Source: Komagataella phaffii GS115 (Eukaryota > Ascomycota > Pichiomycetes > Pichiales > Pichiaceae). From it: 64,000 nt of DNA. The notes beneath the pieces are model-generated. The model searched no databases, was not told the origin of the DNA, and worked only from the letters and a program-made list of their open reading frames with translations. The position numbers and the translations under genes were made by a program. This document shows, one piece after another, positions 30,121-40,609 of this stretch (within the stretch, counting starts at the first letter, position 1; each line of letters opens with the position of its first letter). The DNA is taken from positions 1,240,001 through 1,304,000 of the forward strand of contig NC_012963.1 in assembly GCF_000027005.1 (NCBI RefSeq). The letters are read 5' to 3'.

Positions 30121-31377
30121 GTTACCATCTATACTTCCATTGATTTTACGCGAGGTATGTGGCGCGCAATTATTATTATTAGCTGCGACTGATCTCTGCG
30201 ATGCAAAATGTTAGTGTTTTGGATCCGTTCCTCGAGAGTAAAATATTGGAAGACTGAGTGGCTTTTGTTGAAGGGTCGTTTTCATTCTTTTTGGGTTTAA
30301 ACTTTTGTTTATATTGGTTATAGTAAGAGTAAAAAGATAGGGTAAAGGCGTGATTGTAGGTTGTTTAAGTGATGAAAATGCTTACGCGTCTGTTTCAGTC
30401 TTTTCAGCTAAGTCTTGTGAACCATGTGAGTCGTGTGCATATCACTAGAACATATTCTAGTAGTTCTTGTTCATGCTTTGTGCTGTTGACTACCGTTACC
30501 CCTGTTGATTGTTTATGGAAGGTAGTTCCTGCAGAACGTGCATTTACAAAGAGCTATTGCTTTGAGAATCTTCTATGTACAACTTACTGCAGGTGTGCAT
30601 ACGCTATTTATGCCAAGCTCTTTACAGGTTAGAGTAGTCACCTCATGGTAATAATTTCCTGAGCTACAAGTCCACACGGGTCTTTACAAACAGGAAAGCT
30701 AAACGAAAAATGGGAAGCATTGAAATTTGGGTTTCTGTCAACCAATGTGGTCTTTACTTCCCATACTCCGTCTAGGGAATGTCTCTAGGATTGCATAGAA
30801 ACTTTTCAAAGTTGAACCAGAGGTATTGCAAAAAAATGTTGGCCAAACAAACACCAAAGGGTGTAAACATGCCTCGTTCGATTTTACCCCCCCTCCCAAT
30901 TGCGCATATAAAAGATGGAGCACAGGTAATCTTTACATTTGGGTACCCTCCCGACATGCGCGTTAAAGGCAGTAGAGTCTTGGGCAGTACTCGTCAACAG
31001 GACCCCAATTGCTGACATTCAACTACATACAATTCTTAGTGATTCTTGGAGTACAGTTGATTGATCTGGATAGACATCCCTGCGAGTAGTCTTCGGGAAT
31101 TACAGTGATAATAATAAAGGTGTACTCCTTTGCCAAGACAGGTAAGCTTCTTCAAGATCTCAAACTTTGTTGTACATATGTACGTTTCCATCAGGGGACT
31201 TTCGTTTCGCAGCAACTTCGCTAGTAGTGGCAAGGAAAAGAAAACTACACTGTGACTGCGATTTCCTGTTTTTACACACTATTAACAAAGTCGTGTATTC
31301 AACTGAAAAATTCGCTTTCTATCGCTTCAGGCCCGTTAGAGTGTGAAAAATTTAGAAACAGTACCAATCAATACGAG
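30121..31377. promoter_or_regulatory. 1.26-kb region between HAC1 and RPL9
   Basis: No gene supported; open frames of up to 87 codons show no family character. It must contain the HAC1 3' end and the RPL9 promoter. A possible 5'-leader intron of RPL9 lies at 31142..31330 (see findings). Confidence 0.5.
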
Positions 31378-31953
31378 ATGAAATACGTTTTATCTGAGCA
31401 AGTCCTTACAGTCCCAGAAGATGTGTCTGTGTCTATTAAGGCCAGAATTATCAAGGTGACTGGACCAAGAGGTGAACTGACCAAGGATCTGAAGCACATA
31501 AACGTTGCTTTTGAGAAATCTGGCGACAACGAGATTAAGATCATTGTGCATCACGGTAACAGAAAGCACGTTGCTGCTTTGAGAACTGTCAAGTCATTAA
31601 TTTCTAACATGATCACTGGTGTCACCAAGGGTTACAAGTACAAGATGAGATTGGTTTATGCGCATTTCCCAATTAATGTCAACTTCCTCGAGAGAGACGG
31701 TAATCAGTACGTTGAGATCAGAAACTTCTTGGGTGAGAAGAGAGTCAGAGAGGTCAAAGTTTACGAGGGTGTCACTGCATCCAACTCTTCTGCTTTGAAG
31801 GATGAGCTAATCTTTGAGGGTAACTCCATTGAGAACGTCTCCCAAACTTGTGCCGATGTCCAACAGATTTGCCGTGTTAGAAACAAGGATATTCGTAAAT
31901 TCTTGGACGGTATCTACGTCTCCGAGAAAGGAACCATTGTCCAAGACGAATAG
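31378..31953 (+). CDS. RPL9: 60S ribosomal protein L9 (uL6)
   Basis: 191 residues, same length as yeast Rpl9. A cytosolic large-subunit protein. From [16 protein letters not shown] through the diagnostic [34 protein letters not shown] and [18 protein letters not shown] it is unmistakable. The frame is open 126 bases further up, but only through non-ATG codons; the ATG at 31378 matches the family start. Codon use is more biased to AAG, AAC and GTC than in neighbours, as expected for a strongly expressed gene. Confidence 0.98.
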   Translation: MKYVLSEQVLTVPEDVSVSIKARIIKVTGPRGELTKDLKHINVAFEKSGDNEIKIIVHHGNRKHVAALRTVKSLISNMITGVTKGYKYKMRLVYAHFPINVNFLERDGNQYVEIRNFLGEKRVREVKVYEGVTASNSSALKDELIFEGNSIENVSQTCADVQQICRVRNKDIRKFLDGIYVSEKGTIVQDE

Positions 31954-32239
31954 ATGTATAACTAATAGATGACATGGAGTTGTAGAGATGTAGTTTATTC
32001 ATATATTCCGCAATGGGAATACTACTATTACTATTGAAGCTGCACTTAGTTCGATGGTATATTTTATACAGTGTCTTTCTCTAACCGTTCTGAGCATCTT
32101 GAGGTCTGTGAACTTTCCCAGTCTATTAATTTAACGAGTTTATAATTTACATAAGCACAGAAGCTCATCTCGGAGATCGCGAGCTATCTCTTTATCTTGA
32201 CATCAGACCTCCTCAAGACTCATTCCCGCTACATAACAA

Positions 32240-32833
32240 ATGGCAGAACCAACGCTGAACCAATATGGTCGGAGATCTTGGAATAAAGAGGAATATGCTA
32301 AAGCAGCACTAGACAGGAAGAGGAAGCTGAAGGAAGCAAAATTAAATCCTCCTAAGGATCGTGACATTGATGATTACATAAAAGAAAGAAAGGAAATCCT
32401 ACTAAAGGCAGATACTTTGAACAGAATAAGTCTAATATCCGCGGATCAAGCAACAGTCAGTAAACGGGGGAAAAATGCCGGATTCTACTGTGAATACTGT
32501 AACCTTACTTACAAGGATAATCTCCAGTTCATTGATCATCTGAACAGTAAACCTCACCTGGTCAAGGCTGGCTTTGGTACCAATAATAATTCTTCAAAAG
32601 AAATCACCTTGGAAATGATAAAGCAGAGAATAGAACAGCTCAATATCAAAAGGAGTGAGAATATGTTTGAATCTGAAGATGTTCAATTGAATGTTAGAGA
32701 AATGATTGCTAAGAGAAAGGCCTTGGAAGAAGAGGAGACCAAGAGAAAAAAAGAAAGGCGTCGTATCAAAAGGCAGAAAAAGGCCCAAGAAGTAGAACAT
32801 GTTTTTGGCTTCAAAAGCACAAAACAAACCTAG
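32240..32833 (+). CDS. SNU23: U4/U6.U5 tri-snRNP protein Snu23
   Basis: 197 residues. Snu23 (ZMAT2 in animals) is a spliceosome B-complex protein. RRSWNKEEYAKAA near the N-terminus and the matrin-type C2H2 zinc finger (YCEYCNLTYKDNLQFIDHLN, with SKPH completing it) are the family hallmarks. A very basic Lys/Arg/Glu C-terminal helix includes KKERRRIKRQKK. Convergent with AIM36, with 36 bases between stops. Confidence 0.93.
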   Translation: MAEPTLNQYGRRSWNKEEYAKAALDRKRKLKEAKLNPPKDRDIDDYIKERKEILLKADTLNRISLISADQATVSKRGKNAGFYCEYCNLTYKDNLQFIDHLNSKPHLVKAGFGTNNNSSKEITLEMIKQRIEQLNIKRSENMFESEDVQLNVREMIAKRKALEEEETKRKKERRRIKRQKKAQEVEHVFGFKSTKQT

Positions 32834-32869
32834 AATGTCTTAAATTGTTATACAGCACCAGGCACATCA

Positions 32870-33676
32870 TTATTTGCTGATTGAGACCTTATCAACAGTG
32901 TCAAAATACTTGACAACAACGTCCTCTTTTTGCTCTTCATTGAAGACGATTAACTCAGTGATGTTAGCAACATCTTGTTCGAATTTAATTGCCTCTGGCA
33001 AGTTATTTGGAAAATTCAACAACAGAAATCGGTCCAATTGAGGAGATTCATTGATCATTCTAGTCAACTCATCACAAACAAGCTTGGAGAAGATACCTTT
33101 AGCCAAATTCCAATTGAAAGAATATGTACAGGATTGGGAACTTGGGTCATTCTCCACAAGAGTTGTCTTCAATAAAAGACCGTAGGCTGATTCTGAATTG
33201 TTCATTTGTTTGGCAATGAGTTCATTTATATCAACCACACCAACATCTTCCTGGGAAGAGGACTTAGAGACTTTACGCTTCAGGTTTTCAATCTGTTTGG
33301 GGTTTTTATTAGCAAATGGAACGGCATAAAATTCTTTGTTCGATGAAGAATCAAACCTTTGCTTCTTACGTTTAAGACCGGCGACATAACTTTCCCATTC
33401 TTGCTCTGAATAGGTATTCTTTTTCTTGGCCAATGAAGTCTTAGGATCTTGCTCGTTGATTTTATTGACGACCAAAACGAAAAGCATAGTACCTACAAGT
33501 CCTACAAAAAGGAAATGCCTGACTTTGGGGCCACCATCGTTATTGAACGATGACGATGGATGGTTAGAATACTTTCTCGCAGCAATGGAAGGAAACTGTT
33601 CCACCATCTGGGAAGTGCCCAAGAATTTGGGACTATGCCTCATTCTAGTTCCCAACCTAAGGGTTTGTCTGAACAT
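32870..33676 (-). CDS. AIM36: Mitochondrial inner-membrane protein, Aim36-like
   Basis: 268 residues. The N-terminus ([17 protein letters not shown]) looks like a mitochondrial presequence. One membrane segment ([20 protein letters not shown]) lies near 55-75, followed by [20 protein letters not shown] and a soluble domain. The C-terminal [13 protein letters not shown] and the [18 protein letters not shown] block match the pattern I know from S. cerevisiae Aim36/Fmp39, whose molecular role is unclear. The homology is moderate and rests on shared order of features. Confidence 0.78.
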
Positions 33677-34047
33677 GGTGTTATTGATGTACCGGACAGA
33701 TTAAGAGTTCTCTCCAGCTTTTGGAAAACTGGAACGACAAAACTGATTACATCCAACAGCATCTTGGTCCATCGAATTTGTCAGATGAAATCTCTAGCTC
33801 ACACTCTTTCCTGGAAATGAAATAATTTATTGCTTACAAAATTGTTATATACACAGGGAAACTAGTTAAATGAGACTGTTTTCATCCCTTATACCATCGT
33901 CTATTTCAGTGTTTTAATTCTCTTTCAGCCCAATTTCCTACTTTCTCCTTGACCGGGTAACCCATGCTAATTCCCAACTCCAAAAAGTTTCCCCTCGACA
34001 TCGAGTGCAGTAGGTAGGATCAGCCAAAATCAACTAATTACATTGAA

Positions 34048-34521
34048 ATGTCATTGGTACAACTGGCAAACGTCTGTGCACATCTTCAGAACTGTACGCG
34101 GGTGCATTTCAACATGGCTGCTGTTCCCTTCACCCGATTACACCTCCAAGTAGCCACTGGTTTATATAAACATGGATTTATCAAGGGTATTCAAAAGGGT
34201 TCAATTGCTGGACCTGACTTGGTTCCTACCGAAGTAACTCCGGACAACATTGCTACCAGAAGACTTTGGCTGAACCTAAAATATAAAAACAGCAAACCAG
34301 TTCTTTCTAAGCTATCTTTAGTGTCCAAACCCAACAGAAGACTAGTACTTACCAAGCAGGAAATCAAGGCTCTAGCTAGTGGGCTGAAGGTGCGTATCAT
34401 CGATCCATTACAACCTGGAGAAGTTATGTTTGTGAAACTTCCTCGTAGTAAGGAGCTTATCGAGTTGCAGGAAGCTGCTGATAGATACGTTGGAGGGGAA
34501 GTTCTTTGTCGTGCTAGATAA
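34048..34521 (+). CDS. MRPS8: Mitochondrial ribosomal protein uS8m
   Basis: 157 residues. Mitochondrial small-subunit protein of the bacterial S8 family. The start MSLVQLANVCAHLQNCTRV and later ATRRLWLNLKYKNSKPVL and RYVGGEVLCRAR match yeast Mrps8 closely in order and length (155). It has no long presequence, which is usual for this protein. Divergent from AIM36; TPP1 follows on the same strand. Confidence 0.95.
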   Translation: MSLVQLANVCAHLQNCTRVHFNMAAVPFTRLHLQVATGLYKHGFIKGIQKGSIAGPDLVPTEVTPDNIATRRLWLNLKYKNSKPVLSKLSLVSKPNRRLVLTKQEIKALASGLKVRIIDPLQPGEVMFVKLPRSKELIELQEAADRYVGGEVLCRAR

Positions 34522-34698
34522 GAACTTATTTTTTTTCTTTACTGTAGATAGATTATTAGGGATGATAAGGATTACGAATTTCTTTCATTAAAGAGGGTGT
34601 ATGAAACTAAGGTTGTAGAGTAAATGACTAGTAGTTCGGCGCTTTTCGTTTTCAGAAGCTGTTTCCTTTTTTTTCCTCTCTCTCGGTTCTGCATTGCA

Positions 34699-35433
34699 AT
34701 GTCTAAGGATATTCTGTCACTAATGGGTAAAAATGTTTGCATGAAAAGACACTCCGCACTCAGTTCAAAAACTAAAACTCCAGCTTCGATATTGGGTAAG
34801 GCAGGGGCAACTTTAGTTGAAGAATTGAAAGGATGGGACATTAGTTTGGATTGCATTAGTGATATGCCACCAAAGATTCAAAATGATCAGGAAAGTTTTA
34901 AAGTAGCTGGATTTGATTTGGATGGCACCTTGATACTCACTAAATCAGGCAGCACATTTCCAAAACACGAAAGGGACTGGAAATGGTTCGATACCAATAC
35001 CATTAGAAAACTTCAAGAGCTTGCATCTCAAGATTACCTAATCGTAGTCTTCAGTAACCAAGGAGGATTTCCTGTGAAATCTACTAGTAAGAGATTCTTA
35101 CAATTCGTTACTAAATGGAACGAAATTCGGAGGCAATTGGAAGAATTGGATAGTAACTTTCAAGATCGCATATTCATGATAGCCGCTCCAAAAGTCAACT
35201 TGGAAGAACCACCCAAATATCGAAAACCTGAAATTGGGATGTGGAATTATTTCCTGGAGCGTGTCCAAGTTCCTTGTTCGAGCCCAAAAGATGCAAAAAA
35301 TATTGACCTCTCTAGCTCGTTTTTCGTGGGAGACGCCGCTGGAAGAAAGACAGACTTTAGTGACAGCGATAAAGCATTCGCACAGACTATTGGCATCCAA
35401 TTCCAAACTCCTGAAACGTTTTTCCGGAAATGA
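34699..35433 (+). CDS. TPP1: DNA 3'-phosphatase (PNK-like)
   Basis: 244 residues from the ATG at 34699. Tpp1 removes 3'-phosphates from DNA breaks so that polymerases and ligases can act. It holds only the phosphatase half of animal PNKP. HAD motif I is VAGFDLDGTLI (nucleophile and acid Asp), motif II is VFSNQGG and the last motif GDAAGRKTDFSDSDKAFA is diagnostic. A longer frame from 34624 would add 25 hydrophobic residues (LFVFRSCFLFFPLSRFCIA), perhaps an alternative targeting start. The stop overlaps the BUG1 start by four bases (ATGA). Confidence 0.92.
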   Translation: MSKDILSLMGKNVCMKRHSALSSKTKTPASILGKAGATLVEELKGWDISLDCISDMPPKIQNDQESFKVAGFDLDGTLILTKSGSTFPKHERDWKWFDTNTIRKLQELASQDYLIVVFSNQGGFPVKSTSKRFLQFVTKWNEIRRQLEELDSNFQDRIFMIAAPKVNLEEPPKYRKPEIGMWNYFLERVQVPCSSPKDAKNIDLSSSFFVGDAAGRKTDFSDSDKAFAQTIGIQFQTPETFFRK

Positions 35434-37775
35434 GTTTTGATAGTTCTAGATTGGAGAAACTTGAAGCTGCCAAACGAAAGTTTGAAGAACTGAAAAAGAA
35501 GTCGAAGTACAAGAGGAGACATTCGCACACCCATTCTGATGGATCATATGAAAAGACTGAACAAATTGAGAAGGAATTAGAGAAGAAAAAGATAGAAATG
35601 ATGTTAGAAAGTGTGTTTAGTGATGATGATGAAGAATTGCTAGATGAGCAAGAATCCAAACCAGTGGAAGAAGAAGCTTTTGATAAGTCGCTTGCAGAAG
35701 AGGAGTTAAATTCTGAGCTAGTTGAGAGCGCCGAGTTCGCCCCCAAGATTGAAAAAGTCAGTAAAGAACCACTGAGTGAAAACGAATCCGGGGTTGAAAT
35801 GGTAGGTGGGGATGGTTCATTGGCAGAATTACCATCCAGTGAAACTCCAATGGATCTAGTAATCAATGATTTTGACGAACAGTCTAAAGACCAACAAGCG
35901 TCAGGTGGAGTTCCAGCAACAATATCTAATAGTATTGTTGACACTTATTCCAGTCAAAAGGCATCGTTCTCGTTAGAAACTGCTAATCAAGGTTACGACC
36001 CCTTTGCCAATAGCATTTCAGAAAATGATGACCAATTTGAAATCGAAAGAATTATGGGGCACGAAGCGGCCATTGATGTATCTAAGCCGAACGAGTTTTC
36101 GGTTCATTCGGATCAAAAGAAAAATGAAACCACTCGAGCCCCCGGCTTGATGGGGAACTTGAGTTTATCTGAGGACTTTAGAGGGACTGAACAGCTTGAA
36201 GCTGAAGCCATTGAATCTAATAAAAAAGTCGGAAAACAGAAAAATCAGACAGAGACAACAATTCCGGTCTTAGAAATTAAGGATGACATTACAACGCACA
36301 GCTTTCCAGAAAATCATGCAGAAGCTGATACCAGCACTGCTAACCAGGAGTGCGATAGTATCAATAACGATCTTTCCACTAAAAGAATTACTGGAGAAGT
36401 CTATGATCCATTCCAGCCAAAGTCAAACGAAACGTATGACCCGTTTAGTTCAGAATCCCAAAATGGGCAAGAATTATTCAATTTGGCTTGTAAGAATGGA
36501 CATGAGCAGTTAAGTACAAAAACAATGGAAGAAAAGACTCTATCAAGTACCGAAATTCATGAAACTTATGATCCTTTCAACTGCGAGCACATTGATAAAC
36601 CCTATGAGTCACTTTTGGATGGCAGTGATGTTTCATTGTCATCACCAATTATTGAGCAGGAACTATCCACCTCACTGCTCGACCATAAACCAACAGAGTT
36701 GGACATCAAAGATGAAAGGGAAAGCCTCCACTCCATATCTGACGAACTAATAACATTCAACCCAGAGATTAGCAAGAATGAGTATTCTTTCCTCAAGAAT
36801 AACAAACCCACTGCCAAGGATATTGTCACTTCTGTTACTTCTTTCACTTCCCAATCTATTTCAAACCACAGTGCGGAATTAACTTTGAATACGAAGCAAA
36901 TGATACAGGATAACCTTACATTTGATGCACAAGTCCGACCACATATTCACCAAGACGGTTCGTCTGAGCGTGACACCAGTTTTACGGACCATGACTTGCA
37001 TGCGGGTAGTGATTCCGTACCGAGAGTAACTAGCAACCCACATTTTGAAAGTAAGGATCAAACTGCTGTCAAGAATTCCCTCTTTCATGCCAAACTTGAA
37101 GAAACCACTGGTAACAATGATGGCAGTCTAATAGGCCAAGTCGAGAATACTAGCAACCATGAAAGACCAAGCTCTGTAATAGTTTCAAGAGAACCTAGGT
37201 TTGAAAGTGAAGCAATAGACAAGTTGAGATTAAAAGTCCAGAGACTCGAAGCTGATTTACAATCGGCAGAAGAACTGCATCATTCCCTTCAGGTCGAGAA
37301 TAGCCGTTTAAATGAAGAGAATGCATCCCTTCTCTTAGAGCTTCAAGAATTACGCTTGAAGAAGTTTGGAGATCCCGTGACTTTAAGCAGTGATTCAGGA
37401 GAAAATTTGAGAAACTCTAAAGACCCCGCTCCAGAATTAGACTCTAATGTCATTGCAGGTGATGATGTGGAGGAAGACACCAAAAATGCGGATGCCAAGA
37501 ATATCGAGGAACAATTTTTGACTGAGAAAGAAGCCGTGGAATCCAGTATCAAAATTGAAGATGACTTACTTGATAACATCCCAAAGAACAGTCTCGATTC
37601 CACGCGTTCGCAACTGAAATCCAGCTCTAGTTTTCAGCGGTTCAACACTTACAATGTTTCCAGTGATTACGTGGACTCTCTTGATGTTAAGGAGCGTCTC
37701 GTGCAATGGCGAAACTGGAACGTTGATATGAGAGCATGGAAGTCAGCAGGATTTGGTCCTGTGTTTGAGATGTAA
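35430..37775 (+). CDS. BUG1: Bug1-like Golgi coiled-coil protein (Grh1 partner)
   Basis: 781 residues, more than twice S. cerevisiae Bug1 (341). Bug1 binds Grh1 (GRASP65-like) on cis-Golgi membranes and helps ER-Golgi traffic. Both ends fit: an N-terminal helix RLEKLEAAKRKFEELKKK and a C-terminal VQWRNWNVDMRAWKSAGFGP, which resembles the Bug1 end that binds Grh1. A coiled coil (KLRLKVQRLEADLQSAEEL and on, about 590-650) precedes the tail. The extra length is an acidic, low-complexity middle with four YDPF motifs (codons near 35994, 36402, 36434 and 36566). The ATG lies inside the TPP1 stop region, so its promoter must lie in TPP1. Confidence 0.8.
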   Translation: MSFDSSRLEKLEAAKRKFEELKKKSKYKRRHSHTHSDGSYEKTEQIEKELEKKKIEMMLESVFSDDDEELLDEQESKPVEEEAFDKSLAEEELNSELVESAEFAPKIEKVSKEPLSENESGVEMVGGDGSLAELPSSETPMDLVINDFDEQSKDQQASGGVPATISNSIVDTYSSQKASFSLETANQGYDPFANSISENDDQFEIERIMGHEAAIDVSKPNEFSVHSDQKKNETTRAPGLMGNLSLSEDFRGTEQLEAEAIESNKKVGKQKNQTETTIPVLEIKDDITTHSFPENHAEADTSTANQECDSINNDLSTKRITGEVYDPFQPKSNETYDPFSSESQNGQELFNLACKNGHEQLSTKTMEEKTLSSTEIHETYDPFNCEHIDKPYESLLDGSDVSLSSPIIEQELSTSLLDHKPTELDIKDERESLHSISDELITFNPEISKNEYSFLKNNKPTAKDIVTSVTSFTSQSISNHSAELTLNTKQMIQDNLTFDAQVRPHIHQDGSSERDTSFTDHDLHAGSDSVPRVTSNPHFESKDQTAVKNSLFHAKLEETTGNNDGSLIGQVENTSNHERPSSVIVSREPRFESEAIDKLRLKVQRLEADLQSAEELHHSLQVENSRLNEENASLLLELQELRLKKFGDPVTLSSDSGENLRNSKDPAPELDSNVIAGDDVEEDTKNADAKNIEEQFLTEKEAVESSIKIEDDLLDNIPKNSLDSTRSQLKSSSSFQRFNTYNVSSDYVDSLDVKERLVQWRNWNVDMRAWKSAGFGPVFEM

Positions 37776-38262
37776 ATGCCAGTGTATGTGCACTTATAGA
37801 GGATGTACAAATGGTCAGAGTTTCCCCAAAGAGCAGATGGAAAAGCAATTAGATTTTCGTTACTGAATCAGGCATTCAAAAAGAAACAATAAGTCGCAAC
37901 AATGATGTTAATCTCGAATATTGAAGTAAATGCTTCCAGCAATAATGTGACAGTTGCTCGAATCTAGAACGGTATTAACAGAATAGACCGAGACTCTCCT
38001 ATTTCAGCGTCCTAAACTCTATCTTGGGACCAAGGAAGAAAGCTACGCACTTAAGAATAGGACCATGCATACCAAAACAATAGACCTGACCTGATACGCT
38101 ATGCACTGCAAATCGAAGAAAAAAGCAATTCATTCGGAACAAAACGTCAGAGCGGGTTTTCTAATAGAATTTGCGTAATATATAAACCTAAATACCATAA
38201 TTGAGGTGTTTCTTTTCTCTGATAAAAGTACAACGAAGTGCTCTTGTCATACCGCAACAAAG
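37776..38262. promoter_or_regulatory. 487-bp intergenic region with TATA box
   Basis: No gene supported. TATATAAAC near 38178-38186, about 80 bases before the next ATG, is a good TATA box. Confidence 0.5.
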
Positions 38263-38979
38263 ATGTTGAACACTTCGTATCAGTTTCCCAAAGATGTTGC
38301 AAGATACGACGTGGCAGATGCTGTCAATGAGCAACTTCAAGCTACCTTTTTGAATTCAAAGGTTCAACATGAGCCCGGTTCAAGATATCAACACCAAGAG
38401 GGAATCAACTCATCACCAGAGAGAAAAAATTCAGTCTTTTCATCTGCTGATATATCTACCACATCGTCACCTACTTCTCCGAAGTCTAAAGCCAATTCTC
38501 AATTTGCTAGAGACTCTGTCGACAGTTCTATCTACCCGAGGAAACCGATACATAGGAGATCTAATACAGAGGTATCATCCAATGATTCCGAAAAAGATTT
38601 CAGTTTGGACTCCCTTTTTAAAGCACAGTATCGGGATACAAAGCTGAAACCCTCCCCATTTCAAGCTTCTAGTGGTAGGAATTCTGTACCGGTTTACAGA
38701 AGGACGACTCTTGATGCGCCAACCACAGTGACAATAGACATAGAGGAAATGACAAAAGGATTATGCGAGGATGCTGCTGGAGACGATTCAAAGTTTAGTT
38801 TAGAAAGGTCCTCCATTTATGCTGATAGAATACTAGATACCCGTGAACTTTGTCTCAGGAGATCCGCATCAGACGAAGGATGTTCCGACCTGCAAATAAT
38901 CGAAGAAGAGACCCCTAGGCCGTACGACAGTCAGTTAGTAGATATTTATACCATTCTGCGAGAAGGTCCCCCAGTATAG
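38263..38979 (+). CDS. Unrecognised Ser-rich protein
   Basis: 238 residues from the first ATG in frame (MLNTSYQFPKDVARYDVADA). I recognise no domain. Most of the chain is Ser/Thr/Pro-rich and probably disordered, with several basic-Ser motifs (HRRSN, LRRSAS, YRRTT) that look like kinase sites of the RRxS type. The last part (DLQIIEEETPRPYDSQLVDI) is acidic and may be a short conserved module. It has a clear TATA box and no coding overlap with neighbours, so I take it as a real gene. Convergent with ARG4. Confidence 0.7.
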   Translation: MLNTSYQFPKDVARYDVADAVNEQLQATFLNSKVQHEPGSRYQHQEGINSSPERKNSVFSSADISTTSSPTSPKSKANSQFARDSVDSSIYPRKPIHRRSNTEVSSNDSEKDFSLDSLFKAQYRDTKLKPSPFQASSGRNSVPVYRRTTLDAPTTVTIDIEEMTKGLCEDAAGDDSKFSLERSSIYADRILDTRELCLRRSASDEGCSDLQIIEEETPRPYDSQLVDIYTILREGPPV

Positions 38980-39047
38980 ATAAGAGAGTTTCAATTGTAT
39001 GTACTATAACAGTTTATTGTATCATTAACAAACTCAGTATAAAACCT

Positions 39048-40445
39048 TCAAGACTCTAGCTTTTCATTCAGTGCATCCAATTGCTTTAAAACAGCAGTCT
39101 TAGAAGTTCCTCCGGTGGCAGTTCTTTTTTCAACACTGGCTTCAAAGTCAAACGTTGAAGCCACATCAGCCTCAAAACGGGAGTCAATGGATTTCAATTG
39201 TTCGAGGGACAACTGATCAATACCAGAAAGGTTCAACTCCTCGGCTTGTCTGACACATTCACCAGAAATGTGGTGAGTTTCTCTGAATGGAACTCCCCTT
39301 CTAACTAAATAGTCGGCAAGATCTGTAGCCAGCATATCCATAGTTAGAGCATTCTTCATTCGTTCGGCATCAATGTTCAAGGTAGAAACTACACCGGATG
39401 CTATCAAAATCGAGTGCTCTACAGTGATTAGAGTATCAAATAAAGGCTCCTTATCCTCTTGCATATCTTTGTTATAGGTTGACGGAATGGACTTAATAGA
39501 CATGAGGAAACCAGCCAAGGCCCCAAAACATCTACCAGATTTACCCCTCAATAACTCCAAAGAGTCTGGGTTTTTTTTTGTAGGCATCAGAGAAGATCCA
39601 GTAGAATAAGCATCTGCCAACTTGATAAATCCAAACTCTCCAGTGGAGTAAATGATCAAATCTTCTGAGAATCGAGAAATATGATTCATAAACAACGAAG
39701 ACCAGAACATGGTTTCGACTACAAAATCTCTGTCTGAAACAGCGGCCAAAGAATTACCAATAACAGAATCAAACCCTAATCTCTCAGCAATGTATTCACG
39801 ATCAATTCCATAAGGATGACCAGCCAAAGCTCCAGCTCCCAATGGGGATTTGTTCAACCTTTTAACGATTTGATTCAGTCTCTCATAATCTTCAGTGAAA
39901 TAGGTAGCATACATGCTCAACCAGTGAGACCATCTGATTGGTTGAGCTCTTTGCAAGTGAGTATAACCGGGCATCAAGACGTCTATTTCCTGTTCAGCTC
40001 TCTTGATGATTACTTGAATGAACTGCTTCAGATAGTCAGCCAACTGAGTTAGATTGTCTCTGACATACAACCGCATATCAGTGGCAACTTGATCATTTCT
40101 AGACCTTCCGGTATGAACCTTACCAGAGATTCCACGACCAATCAACTCACCCAAGCGACGTTCATTAGCAGTGTGAATATCCTCATCCCCTGGCTTCTCA
40201 ACAAACTTCCCTTCTGCCCACTCTGCTTCAATCAATTTGAGACCACGATGAATCTCACTTAGTTCGTCTTTAGTTAGCAAATTAATTTTCTCCAGGCCCT
40301 CAGTGTAAACTTTTGTTCCTTCTAAATCCACCTTGTACATTTTCTTGTCGTAAGGTAAGGAAGCGTTATACAAATCCATCAAGGGGTCAGTAGCCCCAGT
40401 AAACCTGCCACCCCACAGTTTAAGTCCTTCTTCTTGATTCGACAT
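39048..40445 (-). CDS. ARG4: Argininosuccinate lyase
   Basis: 465 residues, standard length. Catalyses the last step of arginine synthesis: argininosuccinate to arginine and fumarate, in the cytosol. The start [33 protein letters not shown] and the fumarase-superfamily signature [12 protein letters not shown] are all present. The gene lies 164 bases downstream of DED81 on the same strand. ATGAATCAT at 40538..40546 resembles, but does not match, a Gcn4 site. Confidence 0.98.
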   Translation of the reverse strand: MSNQEEGLKLWGGRFTGATDPLMDLYNASLPYDKKMYKVDLEGTKVYTEGLEKINLLTKDELSEIHRGLKLIEAEWAEGKFVEKPGDEDIHTANERRLGELIGRGISGKVHTGRSRNDQVATDMRLYVRDNLTQLADYLKQFIQVIIKRAEQEIDVLMPGYTHLQRAQPIRWSHWLSMYATYFTEDYERLNQIVKRLNKSPLGAGALAGHPYGIDREYIAERLGFDSVIGNSLAAVSDRDFVVETMFWSSLFMNHISRFSEDLIIYSTGEFGFIKLADAYSTGSSLMPTKKNPDSLELLRGKSGRCFGALAGFLMSIKSIPSTYNKDMQEDKEPLFDTLITVEHSILIASGVVSTLNIDAERMKNALTMDMLATDLADYLVRRGVPFRETHHISGECVRQAEELNLSGIDQLSLEQLKSIDSRFEADVASTFDFEASVEKRTATGGTSKTAVLKQLDALNEKLES

Positions 40446-40609
40446 AGATAGCTGGTAATAAGTTTAGAACAAAAGGAAAGAGAAGGTAGAATATAGGTGA
40501 AAGAATTGCCAAAAGAGGCAGCGCGGTAAAAAGAAAAATGAATCATCGAAATTAGTTTAGATTCTCGTATTTCTGTTGGTTATTGTATTATCTAATCAGG
40601 GTAAAACAC

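Noticed and set aside
30369..30632. 87-codon frame between HAC1 and RPL9
   Set aside because: Cys/Thr-rich sequence without domain character in a region otherwise without coding features.
31252..31377. N-terminal extension of RPL9
   Set aside because: The frame is open, but its first codon is GTG and it has no ATG; the family begins at the ATG at 31378.
34624..34698. N-terminal extension of TPP1
   Set aside because: The 25 extra residues are hydrophobic and not part of the family; the ATG at 34699 is preferred, though an alternative targeting start cannot be excluded.
40538..40546. ATGAATCAT as a Gcn4 site before ARG4
   Set aside because: One mismatch from TGACTCA/TGAGTCA; too weak to call on its own.
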